In this document: one piece after another, positions 24,713-32,930 of the stretch | Numbering within the stretch: position 1 is the first letter of the stretch | Layout of the letters: every line of letters begins with the position of its first letter | Assembly (NCBI RefSeq): GCF_018678075.1 | Contig: NZ_JAHHIR010000009.1 | Location: 1 to 35,157 of the forward strand | Direction of reading: 5' to 3' | Length of the DNA stretch: 35,157 nt | Source of the DNA: Epibacterium ulvae | GTDB taxonomy: Bacteria > Pseudomonadota > Alphaproteobacteria > Rhodobacterales > Rhodobacteraceae | Program-made: the position numbers and the translations under genes | Notes under the pieces: model-generated | Told to the model about the DNA's origin: nothing | Database searches by the model: none | Seen by the model: the letters and a program-made list of their open reading frames with translations, nothing else

Positions 24713-25648
24713 TCAAATCCGCTTTGCCTGTTCTTTGCCAAGGGCTTTTGCAAGCGAAGCCATCAGGCCTGTGGTGGCCTGGCCAAGGTTGTCACCGCGC
24801 AAAGAAATTTTAAACCAGCCATCTGACGTAGGCTGGATGGCGTCGATGGCGCACAGTAGATCGTCTCTGACGCATTCGATTTGCCAGGGTGGCAGCAATG
24901 GGGCCTTGGAGGTCACAAGGATCTTGGGATCGCGGCTAAGAGTTTGGGCCAGATCATCGGCCTTGACTGTGTTGTTCCGCAGTTTGATCATCAAAGAAAT
25001 CGTATGACTGCGCCAGACCGGCACGCGGGTTGCGGCGCAGCTCACCGGAAATGAGTTATCAAACAGTAGGGCAAGTTCACGCTCTAACGCCCGTGCTTCA
25101 CCGTCAAGTGGGGAGATCACGTGATCCTGCGCCAGATAGGCAGGCATTCCGGGGAGATCCGTTCCGCTGATTGCTTGTAGGGTTGTGGCGTGGACGGCTT
25201 CGATGCCGAATTTTTTATGGAGCAAGGCAAGGGGTAATGCACACATTGCGGTGGTGCAGTTTGGGGTCGACCACAGTGTTTCGTCCTGCGGTGCAGCTGT
25301 TTGCACGCCCGGCATTAACAATGACCCCTGATGGCGCGCGTATTCGCAATGAGAGACCACATGCGCACCGTTTTGCAGGTGCTGTTTTTCGATTTCCTCA
25401 GCGCCGCTGTCTGGCAAAAAAGATAAAATGAGATCACCGGGCGCAGTGTCTGTTGGTGAAAAAATAGGCGTTTTCAACGCAAATTCACGTGCTTCAGGGC
25501 CGGCAAACCACGGCAGGTCCGTAAGTGATTCTTTGTGTCGGTGGTCGTGGAGACTCACGATTTCGAGATCAGGATCGCACAATACCTGATCCATTAAATG
25601 CTGCCCTAGCAAGCCTAATGCGCCAAAAATAGACAGTTTTATAGCCAT
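24713..25648 (-). CDS. Aspartate-semialdehyde-dehydrogenase-like NAD(P) enzyme
   Basis: A 311-residue protein with the Asd layout. It has an N-terminal nucleotide fold with GALGLLG at 9-15, the catalytic cysteine C131 in TPNCTTAM, and R208...H215 in RVPVWRSH with the same seven-residue spacing as Arg267/His274 of E. coli Asd. It is shorter than typical Asd (about 340-370). It lies between two peptide-type importers, not with lysine/threonine genes, and is divergent from the GntR gene across a palindrome, so a catabolic role on an aspartyl- or other acyl-phosphate/semialdehyde is more likely than housekeeping synthesis. The start is the ATG at 25646-25648; the frame to 25723 covers the operator. 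N-acetyl-glutamyl-phosphate reductase-like activity is an alternative. Confidence 0.8.
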   Translation of the reverse strand: MAIKLSIFGALGLLGQHLMDQVLCDPDLEIVSLHDHRHKESLTDLPWFAGPEAREFALKTPIFSPTDTAPGDLILSFLPDSGAEEIEKQHLQNGAHVVSHCEYARHQGSLLMPGVQTAAPQDETLWSTPNCTTAMCALPLALLHKKFGIEAVHATTLQAISGTDLPGMPAYLAQDHVISPLDGEARALERELALLFDNSFPVSCAATRVPVWRSHTISLMIKLRNNTVKADDLAQTLSRDPKILVTSKAPLLPPWQIECVRDDLLCAIDAIQPTSDGWFKISLRGDNLGQATTGLMASLAKALGKEQAKRI

Positions 25649-25697
25649 CGTCTGGGTCCGTAAGTTTTTTCTTGCAAGATTAAATATGTTAGAACAC

Positions 25698-25710
25698 CAT
25701 GTCTGACATG
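25698..25710. promoter_or_regulatory. Palindromic operator CATGTCTGACATG
   Basis: A perfect 13-bp palindrome with a single central base lies between the divergent Asd-like (-) and GntR (+) starts. The GTC-N-GAC symmetry fits FCD-type GntR sites, so the adjacent regulator probably binds here and controls its own operon and the Asd-like gene. Confidence 0.55.
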
Positions 25711-25734
25711 TTATAAAGGTCAATCTAAAATTTC

Positions 25735-26505
25735 ATGTATGATCCAAGTTCCCCTATGCTCCGTTCCGGCCTTGCCGAACGTGGTTTGCCAAGTCCCGAT
25801 GCCAAGTCTCGTTTTGCCGAAGATCGGATGCTTGCCGCGACGATCTGGTGTGAACTGCGTCCGGGTGAGGTCGTCACCGAAGCTGATATCATGGAGCGGT
25901 TTGCCCTTTCGCGTGCGGCGGCGCGTGCTGGTCTGACCCGTCTTGGGTTTGATGGCTGGGCCACATCTAAGGCACGCATGGGGTGGGAGATTTTACCCAT
26001 CACAGGTCAATTGATCGGCGATGTTTTAAAGGCCCGCCGTATTGTTGAGCCTGGGTTGGCGCAGGTAAAGCTATGCGATGGTGCACAGGTTGAGATTGCC
26101 CAGATAGAAACCATACTGACGGCACTGATGCGTGGCGGAGATCAGACTGCGCTGAGTTCAATCCGCCATCACGTTGATCGTATTGATGGTTTGTTGCTGG
26201 GTGCAATGAATCCTTTTACTGCACGCCATTTACGGAAGCTGTGGCACCATTCGGCCCGGATTACCCATTACCTTGAGGGAGACAGTGGCACCTTGTTTCG
26301 GCGTGATGATGTCTTTGATCTCATTCAGGCCATTTTGCAGCGGGATGTGGCAGGCATCGAAAAGGCTAGATTGACGCTGATTGCAGCGCAAGAACGCTAT
26401 TTCCTTCATCAACTTCTTAAGAACGACGCGCCATTGCAGCCAGGCAGCGGGTTGGCGGCGCGCAATCAACAAGAAAACGCTGTATCCAACAGGAGACCCT
26501 CATGA
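25735..26505 (+). CDS. GntR-family transcriptional regulator, FCD-like
   Basis: A 256-residue regulator. The winged helix-turn-helix covers ~25-90 (RPGEVVTEADIMERFALSRA followed by AARAGLTRLGFDGW), with AARAGLTRL where family members usually have TPVREALRRL, so the recognition helix is unusual. Residues ~95-230 form an FCD-type helical domain with histidines in IRHHVDRIDG and LWHHSARITHYL. It is the first gene of the plus-strand operon: its stop overlaps the binding-protein start (ATGA). It therefore probably regulates its own transcript through the palindrome at 25,698. No strong ribosome site precedes the ATG at 25,735. Confidence 0.85.
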   Translation: MYDPSSPMLRSGLAERGLPSPDAKSRFAEDRMLAATIWCELRPGEVVTEADIMERFALSRAAARAGLTRLGFDGWATSKARMGWEILPITGQLIGDVLKARRIVEPGLAQVKLCDGAQVEIAQIETILTALMRGGDQTALSSIRHHVDRIDGLLLGAMNPFTARHLRKLWHHSARITHYLEGDSGTLFRRDDVFDLIQAILQRDVAGIEKARLTLIAAQERYFLHQLLKNDAPLQPGSGLAARNQQENAVSNRRPS

Positions 26506-27992
26506 CTATGAAATTCAATATTTTATTGGCCAGCGTTGCAGCGGTGGCCCTGTCTGCACCTGTGTTTGCCAAGGATTTAACGGTGGATCTGTCTGGCGAG
26601 CCGTCCTCGCTGGATCCACAGCTGCAATGGAACCCAGACAGCTACTATGTCTATCGCAATATCTTTGACAATCTACTGACGCGGGACAACTCGGGTGAAA
26701 TCGTGTCGCAGATCGCCACCAGTTGGGAGCGTATCAGCGATACGGAAACCGTTTTTACACTGCGGGATGATGTGGTTTTTCACGATGGCGAAAAATTGAC
26801 GGCCGAGGATGTGGTGTTTTCTGTCAAACGCATCACAGATCCTGAATTTGGCTCTCCGCAATTGGGCCAGTTCAATCAAATCGCAGCGGCTGAAGCGGTT
26901 GATGATGTAACTGTTAAATTGACAACCGATGGCCCATATCCCGCGCTGATGGCGCAGTTGGTGAAATTGTCCATTGTTCCAATGCATGTTGTCGAAGCGG
27001 TTGGCAATGAAGCGTTCAATGCAGCACCCATTGGATCAGGCCCTTACAAATTTGAAACCTGGGACCGCGGTATTTCTGTAAGCCTGGTGCAGAATGAAAA
27101 CTACTGGGGTGAAACCGGCCCGTTTGACAGTGCTACCTTCCGTGCGGTTCCTGATGCAGCGACGCGGCTGGCGAACCTGCAGGCTGGCACAGCTGACCTG
27201 GTGGTAGGCCTAGACAGTGATGGGGCCGCACAATTGGCGGGGCAAGGCGATGTTCAGGTGCTGTCTGCCCCCACTGAGCGCGTGGCCTATCTGGGTTTGA
27301 ATTTGGACAAGCCTCCGTTCAATGATGTTGAATTGCGCAAAGCCGCCAGCATGGCGATTGATAATTTCGGGATCACCGAAGGATTGCTGGGGGCTGGGGA
27401 AATCCCAATGGCGCAATTGGCGTCACCTGCGCATTTTGGCTATGAGGAAAGGATCGATCCTTGGATCTTTGACCCAGAAGGCGCCAAGGAAATTGTTTCT
27501 GCCAAGGCGGATCTGGCTGCGACACCTGCAGTCTTTGCAACGGCTCCGGTTTTCGATCAACGTATCGTGCAGGCGCTGCAGCAGATGCTGAATGATGTTG
27601 GCTTTAACATCTCAATCAGTGTCACAGACATGCCGACCTATCTGAACATCGTACGCTCTGCCCCAGAAGAGAACGCAGAGTTGAGCTTTGGTCGCTGGTC
27701 TTGTGCGTGTCAGGATGCAGACGGTATCACCTATCCGCTGTTGCATTCCGAAAGCGCATGGAGCCGGGTCAGTGATGAAAAGCTAGATGTTTTGCTGGAT
27801 ACTGCACGGGTTTCGCTGGATGCTGAAGTGCGCCAAGAGGCCTATGCCGAAGCCCATAAGATTGTGCGCGACAACTACTATGTGTTGCCAATGTATCAAG
27901 CGGCTGTGCTGTATGGGGCGTCGTCTGATTTGACCTTTGCGCCGACGGCAAACGAAAGCATGTTCCTGAACCGGATGGCCTGGTCTGAGTGA
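26502..27992 (+). CDS. Peptide-type ABC importer substrate-binding protein (SBP family 5), second importer
   Basis: A 496-residue periplasmic protein. The signal peptide runs through LLASVAAVALSAPVFA and is cleaved before KDLTV. Family-5 features: GEPSSLDPQLQ, LRDDVVFHDGEKLTAEDVVF, IGSGPYKFETW, LRKAASMAIDNFGITEGLL. The start ATG at 26,502 has AGGAG seven bases upstream and overlaps the regulator stop. It differs clearly in sequence from the binding protein at 22,875, so the two importers probably recognise different but related ligands. The two downstream permeases and the separate ATPases at 32.9-34.8 kb complete this importer. Confidence 0.93.
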   Translation: MTMKFNILLASVAAVALSAPVFAKDLTVDLSGEPSSLDPQLQWNPDSYYVYRNIFDNLLTRDNSGEIVSQIATSWERISDTETVFTLRDDVVFHDGEKLTAEDVVFSVKRITDPEFGSPQLGQFNQIAAAEAVDDVTVKLTTDGPYPALMAQLVKLSIVPMHVVEAVGNEAFNAAPIGSGPYKFETWDRGISVSLVQNENYWGETGPFDSATFRAVPDAATRLANLQAGTADLVVGLDSDGAAQLAGQGDVQVLSAPTERVAYLGLNLDKPPFNDVELRKAASMAIDNFGITEGLLGAGEIPMAQLASPAHFGYEERIDPWIFDPEGAKEIVSAKADLAATPAVFATAPVFDQRIVQALQQMLNDVGFNISISVTDMPTYLNIVRSAPEENAELSFGRWSCACQDADGITYPLLHSESAWSRVSDEKLDVLLDTARVSLDAEVRQEAYAEAHKIVRDNYYVLPMYQAAVLYGASSDLTFAPTANESMFLNRMAWSE

Positions 27993-28918
27993 TGCGACTT
28001 TTCCTCCTGAATCGGCTGTTTCAGGCCTGCACTACGGCCTTTGGTGTGTTGACCTTGGTGTTTTTCATCCAACGTCTGACCGGTGATCCAACGGCGCTTT
28101 TACTGCCTGAAACCGCCACTCAGGAGGATTTTGAAGCCATGCGTAAGACGCTTGGCTTTGATCGTCCATTGATTGAACAGTATCTCTCGTTTCTGGGGGA
28201 TATGGTGCAATTTGATCTGGGCAAGTCCTTTATTCAAAACGCACCGGTTGCTGAAATTCTGGCCAGCCGGATTCCGCAAACCCTGCAATTGGCGGGGGGG
28301 GCACTGGTGGTTGCCTTTGCGATTGGGCTGCCGCTTGGCGCGATTATGGCGTTGCAGCGCGGTAAATGGATTTCGCGCTGGATAATGGGATTTGTTTTGG
28401 CGTGCCAGTCGATGCCAACCTTCTGGAGCGGGATTATGATGATCATGGTCTTTGGCGTGTGGCTGAAATGGTTGCCGCCCTCTGGTACGGGAACGCTGGC
28501 GCATCTGGTTATGCCGTCCATCGCATTGGGATTGCTGTCACTTGCGACCTATGCCCGGATCACGCGGTCTGCTGTGGTGGATGAGCTGGGGCGCGACTAT
28601 ATACGATCGGCACGGGCGCGTGGTGTCAAAACGCCACGTTTGGTGGGAAAGCACCTGCTGCGCAATTCTGCAATTCCTGTTATTTCAATCACTGCGCTGG
28701 AAGTTTCACAGCTGCTCGCAGGGGCTGTGATTGTGGAAACGGTGTTTGCCTGGCCGGGTCTTGGGCAGCTCACAGTGCAATCGATTGCGTCACGGGATTT
28801 TGCGGTTGTGCAAGCGGTGGTTCTGTTGGGGGCCTGGGTTACGATTTTCGCCAATCTGCTGGCGGATATCCTTTATTCGATCATTGATCCACGGGTGCGG
28901 CTGGGGACGTCCTTATGA
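27992..28918 (+). CDS. Peptide-type ABC importer permease, DppB family, second importer
   Basis: A 308-residue inner-membrane permease beginning MRLFLLNRLFQACTTAFGVL, with the family segments RLTGDPTALLLPE and RKTLGFDRPLIEQYLSFLGD. The docking loop is ARGVKTPRLVGKHLLRNSAI, followed by VVETVFAWPGLGQL. The ATG at 27,992 overlaps the binding-protein stop (TGATG); a GTG one codon earlier is possible. It partners with the DppC-type permease next to it. Confidence 0.92.
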   Translation: MRLFLLNRLFQACTTAFGVLTLVFFIQRLTGDPTALLLPETATQEDFEAMRKTLGFDRPLIEQYLSFLGDMVQFDLGKSFIQNAPVAEILASRIPQTLQLAGGALVVAFAIGLPLGAIMALQRGKWISRWIMGFVLACQSMPTFWSGIMMIMVFGVWLKWLPPSGTGTLAHLVMPSIALGLLSLATYARITRSAVVDELGRDYIRSARARGVKTPRLVGKHLLRNSAIPVISITALEVSQLLAGAVIVETVFAWPGLGQLTVQSIASRDFAVVQAVVLLGAWVTIFANLLADILYSIIDPRVRLGTSL

Positions 28919-29757
28919 ACATGGTTCTCCCCCGGTTTTCCGTGCAAAAGAGCCTCGCCTGGTGGCCAGCAGTCCTATTGGCGGCGCTGGTCTGTGCCGC
29001 GGTGTTTGCGCCTGTGTTGGCCCCATTGGATCCTGACCGGCAGAATCTGTTGGGCCGCCTAAAGGTGCCCGGATATGAAAGCCGTGGCGTGACCTATTGG
29101 TTGGGCACCGATGAGCTGGGGCGTGATATTCTTAGTCGTTTGATCTATGGCGCGCGCATTTCCATTTCTGTTGCGGTGCTGTCGGTGCTGCTGTCTGGCA
29201 TCGTGGGCGTGGCAGTAGGCATGCTGGCGGGCTATTTGCGCGGCTGGTGGGAGACGTTATTGATGCGTCTGGTGGATATCTTTCTGTCAATCCCAGCCAT
29301 TCTACTGGCCATTATAACGGTTGCGGTGCTGGGCCCCGGATTTTTCAACGTGGTGATTGTTCTGACCCTGACACGGTGGCCGCGTTATGCGCGTGTTGCG
29401 TATGGGCAGACCTTATCGGTGGGCAAACGCCCGTTTGTGACCTTGTCGCAGGCCATGGGGGGATCGGTGCCGCGGGTGCTTTGGGTGCATATCCTGCCAA
29501 ATATCATTGGCCCTGTTCTGGTGGTGGCGACCTTGGAATTTGGTTTGATGGTCCTGTTTGAAGCGGGCCTGTCTTTTCTGGGGCTTGGCGTGCAGCCACC
29601 CACCGCAAGCTGGGGGGCGATGCTATCAACCGGGCGCAATTACGTTGCCACAGCCTGGTGGATCGCAACCTTTCCGGGACTTGGGCTATTTTTACTGGTT
29701 TTATCCGCCAATCTGATTGGAGACCGGTTAAGTGATACTATTGGAAAAGGACGCTGA
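28915..29757 (+). CDS. Peptide-type ABC importer permease, DppC family, second importer
   Basis: A 280-residue inner-membrane permease with the DppC periplasmic motif LGTDELGRDILSRLIYGARI and six helices. The docking region is SQAMGGSVPRVLWVHILPN, followed by FEAGLSFLGLGVQPP. It overlaps the upstream permease by four bases (ATGA) and ends three bases before the SDR gene, so metabolic genes follow the channel genes in one transcript. Confidence 0.92.
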   Translation: MNMVLPRFSVQKSLAWWPAVLLAALVCAAVFAPVLAPLDPDRQNLLGRLKVPGYESRGVTYWLGTDELGRDILSRLIYGARISISVAVLSVLLSGIVGVAVGMLAGYLRGWWETLLMRLVDIFLSIPAILLAIITVAVLGPGFFNVVIVLTLTRWPRYARVAYGQTLSVGKRPFVTLSQAMGGSVPRVLWVHILPNIIGPVLVVATLEFGLMVLFEAGLSFLGLGVQPPTASWGAMLSTGRNYVATAWWIATFPGLGLFLLVLSANLIGDRLSDTIGKGR

Positions 29758-29760
29758 ACG

Positions 29761-30519
29761 ATGAACTTTGAAAGCGCTTTCAAAGGCAAACGCGTGGTTG
29801 TTACCGGGGCTTCTGGCATTATGGGGCAGGCCTTGGCGGATCAGTTTGAGGCGCAAGGTGCCACAGTGTGCCGCACGGATCTACAGGTTGGCGGATTGCC
29901 GGGGTTTACGGTTGCGGCGGACCTGACCGATGATCAGGGTTTGGATCACGTGCTGTCTTGTGTAAGTCAGGAATGGGGCGCGCCGGATGTGGTGATCAAC
30001 AATGCGGCGCTTTATCCCTCTGCCTTTATGCTGGATATGGAGGTTGCGGATTGGGATCGCATTATGTCGGTGAACCTGCGCGCGCCTTTTGTACTGACGC
30101 GGGGATTTGCGCTGCAGATGATCCAGCAAGAAGTGCGCGGCAATGTGATCAATATCTCATCCGGGGCTGCGCGCAAAATGCGCCGCACGATGGTGACCTA
30201 TTGCATGTCCAAAACCGCGCTGGACCGGCTGACCAAGGGGTTCGCGCTGGAACTTGCTGAATTTGGCATTCGTGTAAATGCGCTTGAGCCCGGATTTGCT
30301 GCCGGCAGCGCCGTTTCAGAACTGCCACAGGAACATATTGATCGTGTGATGGCGGCAATCCCGCTTGGTGCGGAAACCACTGCCCAAGATGTGGGTAACG
30401 CAGCACTTTATCTGGCGTCGGATGCGGCGCGCAATGTGACCGGGGCAACATTGTCGGTGGATGGGGGCAACTCTGCGGGCAATCTTGATGTGTATCAAGA
30501 TAAGAAATCGCCGCTATGA
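29761..30519 (+). CDS. Short-chain dehydrogenase/reductase (SDR)
   Basis: A 252-residue classical SDR. It has the cofactor motif TGASGIMG at 15-22, VINNAAL, the catalytic serine region NISSGAA, and the Y147-x3-K151 pair in TYCMSK. The C-terminal NVTGATLSVDGG motif is typical. It oxidises or reduces an alcohol/ketone with NAD(P). It lies inside the importer operon between permease and hydrolase genes and overlaps the next start by four bases. It presumably acts on the imported compound or on a hydrolysis product carrying a hydroxyl group; substrate unknown. Confidence 0.9.
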   Translation: MNFESAFKGKRVVVTGASGIMGQALADQFEAQGATVCRTDLQVGGLPGFTVAADLTDDQGLDHVLSCVSQEWGAPDVVINNAALYPSAFMLDMEVADWDRIMSVNLRAPFVLTRGFALQMIQQEVRGNVINISSGAARKMRRTMVTYCMSKTALDRLTKGFALELAEFGIRVNALEPGFAAGSAVSELPQEHIDRVMAAIPLGAETTAQDVGNAALYLASDAARNVTGATLSVDGGNSAGNLDVYQDKKSPL

Positions 30520-31361
30520 TCTGGTCTCCACCTGCATATGCGTGGCCTGCGGGTAAACAGGCCGCGGCCTGTTTTAGCGTCGATGTTGATGCAGATGCGC
30601 CGTATCTTTGGGCCACACGCAATGGGCGGTCAAATACATTGGCGGTGCCAGAACATCGTTCATATGGCATGCGCAGGGGGATGGCACGGCTTGTGAATTT
30701 GCTGGACCGGTTGAACATCAAAGGCAGTTTTTTTGTGCCGGGGGGCGTTGCGGAAGCCAATCCAGATCTGTTGCCGGGACTGTTAGAGCGCGGGCATGAA
30801 ATTGCTTTGCATGGATATGGGCATGAGCTGGTCAATGACATTTCAGATCAGGAGTTTACCGAAGCGCTGGAACAGTCGATTGAGCTGTTTGTAAAGCAGA
30901 CAGGTCAACGGCCTGCTGGGTTTAGATCGCCGGCCTGGGAGATGACGCCGCATATGCTGGCGGAATTGGGTCGGCTGGGTCTGTGGGATTCCTCGCTGAT
31001 GGGGGATGACGTACCCTATACACTGCAAGACATTTCCGAAATTCCCGTGCGGTGGGATATTGATGATGCGATCTATTTCAAGTTCCTTGGGGCCGGAGAG
31101 GCACCGCCGCGCTCGCACCTAGAGATAGGAGCGGTGTGGCACAGCGAGGCTCAGGCGGCTTTGCGCCATGGCACGCTTTTTATGATGACGATCCATGACT
31201 GGATTTGCACACGTCCTGCGCGCATTGAGATGTTAGAAGCCTTGTGGCGGCCGATTGTTGAAAATGATGGTTTTTGGTGTGCAACCTGCGGTGCATTGGC
31301 CGCGCATCACACAAGGCACGTGGAGGATTCCCACACCCCAAACGACCAAGGAATATCTTAG
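30516..31361 (+). CDS. Polysaccharide-deacetylase-fold hydrolase (PuuE allantoinase / cyclic imidase / HpPgdA-like)
   Basis: A 281-residue protein with no signal peptide. The metal site is suggested by FSVDVDADAP (D23/D25), H99-G-Y-G-H103 (the HxxxH motif) and GFRSPAWE; HDW appears near residue 227. The EHRSYGMRRG stretch after the first motif is typical of the subgroup with PuuE allantoinase, cyclic imide hydrolases and Helicobacter PgdA rather than of classical chitin deacetylases. A cytoplasmic member next to an Ntn amidohydrolase and a peptide-type importer points to hydrolysis of a small cyclic amide or imide, with N-deacetylation as the alternative. It overlaps the SDR gene (ATGA) and abuts the Ntn hydrolase (TAG then ATG). 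Confidence 0.82.
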   Translation: MIWSPPAYAWPAGKQAAACFSVDVDADAPYLWATRNGRSNTLAVPEHRSYGMRRGMARLVNLLDRLNIKGSFFVPGGVAEANPDLLPGLLERGHEIALHGYGHELVNDISDQEFTEALEQSIELFVKQTGQRPAGFRSPAWEMTPHMLAELGRLGLWDSSLMGDDVPYTLQDISEIPVRWDIDDAIYFKFLGAGEAPPRSHLEIGAVWHSEAQAALRHGTLFMMTIHDWICTRPARIEMLEALWRPIVENDGFWCATCGALAAHHTRHVEDSHTPNDQGIS

Positions 31362-32930
31362 ATGATTGATCAAAACGCCAACCAAATGGATGCCTCAACC
31401 TGGTCGTTGCATAAGCCACAAGTTACTGGTGCAAATGGGCTGGTTGCGGCCCAGCACCGCGAAGCCGCAGAGGTAGGTGCGCAGATCCTGTCCCAAGGTG
31501 GCAATGCCATGGATGCGGCGGTGGCGGCTACGTTGGTTTTATCCGTTGTTGAACCCTGGCTGTCGGGTATTGGCGGTGGTGGATTTTTGCTACATGCAAG
31601 CGCCACGGGTGATGTGGATGCGTTGGATTTTAATCTCTTGTCTCCACATGCGCTTGATCCGGCTGATTATCCTTTGGCAGACGGGACTGATGGTGATTGG
31701 TTTGACTGGCCTATGGTCGAAGGCAATCGCAATCTGATCGGGGGGGGCTCTATCTGCACGCCGGGTGCGGTTGCTGGTCTTGCTGCGGGGCTTGAACGGT
31801 TTGGAACATTGTCCTGGGCGGAGGTGCTTGCCCCCGCGATTGAGATTGCCATGCGGGGTATGATAGTTGATTGGTTTGCGGATCTCGCCTTTGCGGTGGA
31901 CCGGCCCAATTTGTTGCAAAATACGGCGGCGGCCAATTTATTTTTGAACCCGTCTGCGTTGTGCACACATCCGAAAACCGCGGCTGCCAAGCTGCTTCCG
32001 ATGCCGAAGAAAGCTGCGACTTTGCGGCGTTTAGCTGAACGAGGCGCGCGTGATTTTTATGAGGGTGAAACAGCAAAGTTGATATTAGAAGATCTTTCTG
32101 CTGCAGGGTCATGCCTGACGGCCAAGGATTTTCAGGATTATCAAGTCACGTGGCACAAACCGACGCAGCAAACCTATCGGGATCGCGATATTTGCGTGAT
32201 CCCCGGCCTGTCAGGCGGGCCAAGCCTGTTGCGGGCGTTGCGCGACCTGTCTGAACACGACATTGGCACCCTGCCTGAGGCGCAAAAGGCATCAGCCTAT
32301 GCGCAAGCCTGCCGGGGCGCTTATGAATATCGGCTCAAACATCTGGGTCATGCGGCTGCAGGTGAAGATTGCACCAGCCATCTGTCCGTGATTGATAAAG
32401 CGGGTAATATGGTGTCGCTGACAAATACCCTGTTGTCGCGCTTTGGGTCCAAAGTGGTGCTGCCGCAAAGCGAAATTGTCATGAATAATGGGATGATGTG
32501 GTTTGATCCGCGCCCAGATCAGCCAAATTCCATCACACCTGGGGCAAAGCCGCTGGCCAATATGTCGCCGGTGATTGCGTTGCAAAATGGCAAACCCGAG
32601 ATTGCTTTGGGGGCCGCCGGTGGGCGACAGATCTTCCCGTCTGTGTTGCAGATCTTGTCGTTTCTGATCGATGACGGCGATACGCCAGAAACCGCACTGC
32701 ACCGACCCCGGATTGATGCGAGCACGGCGACCATTCTGGTTGATCGCCAGTCCCCCCCGGATGTGGCAACGGCGATTAGCGAACATTACGCGGTGCAGCT
32801 GACTGATAATACTGTTTATCCCGTGCAATTTGCCATTCCATCGCTTGTACAGGCCGACAGTAAAAGTGCGCGTGCAGCGGCCGCCGCACATCCGATGAGC
32901 CCCTGGGCTGCAGCTGAGGCCGCAAAATGA
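31362..32930 (+). CDS. Gamma-glutamyltransferase-like Ntn hydrolase lacking gamma-glutamyl-binding residues
   Basis: A 522-residue member of the GGT superfamily without a signal peptide. Large-subunit landmarks: GGNAMDAAVAATLVLSVVEP and GIGGGGFLL. The autoprocessing/catalytic threonine is T338 in DCTSHLSV, giving predicted subunits of 337 and 185 residues, and GAAGG supplies the oxyanion glycines. Aligned with E. coli GGT, residues that hold the gamma-glutamyl group are changed: Arg114 to N91 (LDFNLLSP), Asn411 to L358, Gln430 to G377 and Asp433 to W380 (NNGMMWFDP), and the PLSSMSP lid motif reads PLANMSP. It should still self-cleave and hydrolyse an amide, but not a typical gamma-glutamyl one. 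Its place between a cyclic-imidase-like gene and importer ATPases fits cytoplasmic hydrolysis of an imported amide. Confidence 0.88.
   Translation: MIDQNANQMDASTWSLHKPQVTGANGLVAAQHREAAEVGAQILSQGGNAMDAAVAATLVLSVVEPWLSGIGGGGFLLHASATGDVDALDFNLLSPHALDPADYPLADGTDGDWFDWPMVEGNRNLIGGGSICTPGAVAGLAAGLERFGTLSWAEVLAPAIEIAMRGMIVDWFADLAFAVDRPNLLQNTAAANLFLNPSALCTHPKTAAAKLLPMPKKAATLRRLAERGARDFYEGETAKLILEDLSAAGSCLTAKDFQDYQVTWHKPTQQTYRDRDICVIPGLSGGPSLLRALRDLSEHDIGTLPEAQKASAYAQACRGAYEYRLKHLGHAAAGEDCTSHLSVIDKAGNMVSLTNTLLSRFGSKVVLPQSEIVMNNGMMWFDPRPDQPNSITPGAKPLANMSPVIALQNGKPEIALGAAGGRQIFPSVLQILSFLIDDGDTPETALHRPRIDASTATILVDRQSPPDVATAISEHYAVQLTDNTVYPVQFAIPSLVQADSKSARAAAAAHPMSPWAAAEAAK

Noticed and set aside
24517-24826. 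Small open frames on both strands before the peptide-binding protein
   Set aside because: They overlap each other and the end of the Asd-like gene, and show no family similarity, signal peptide or ribosome site.
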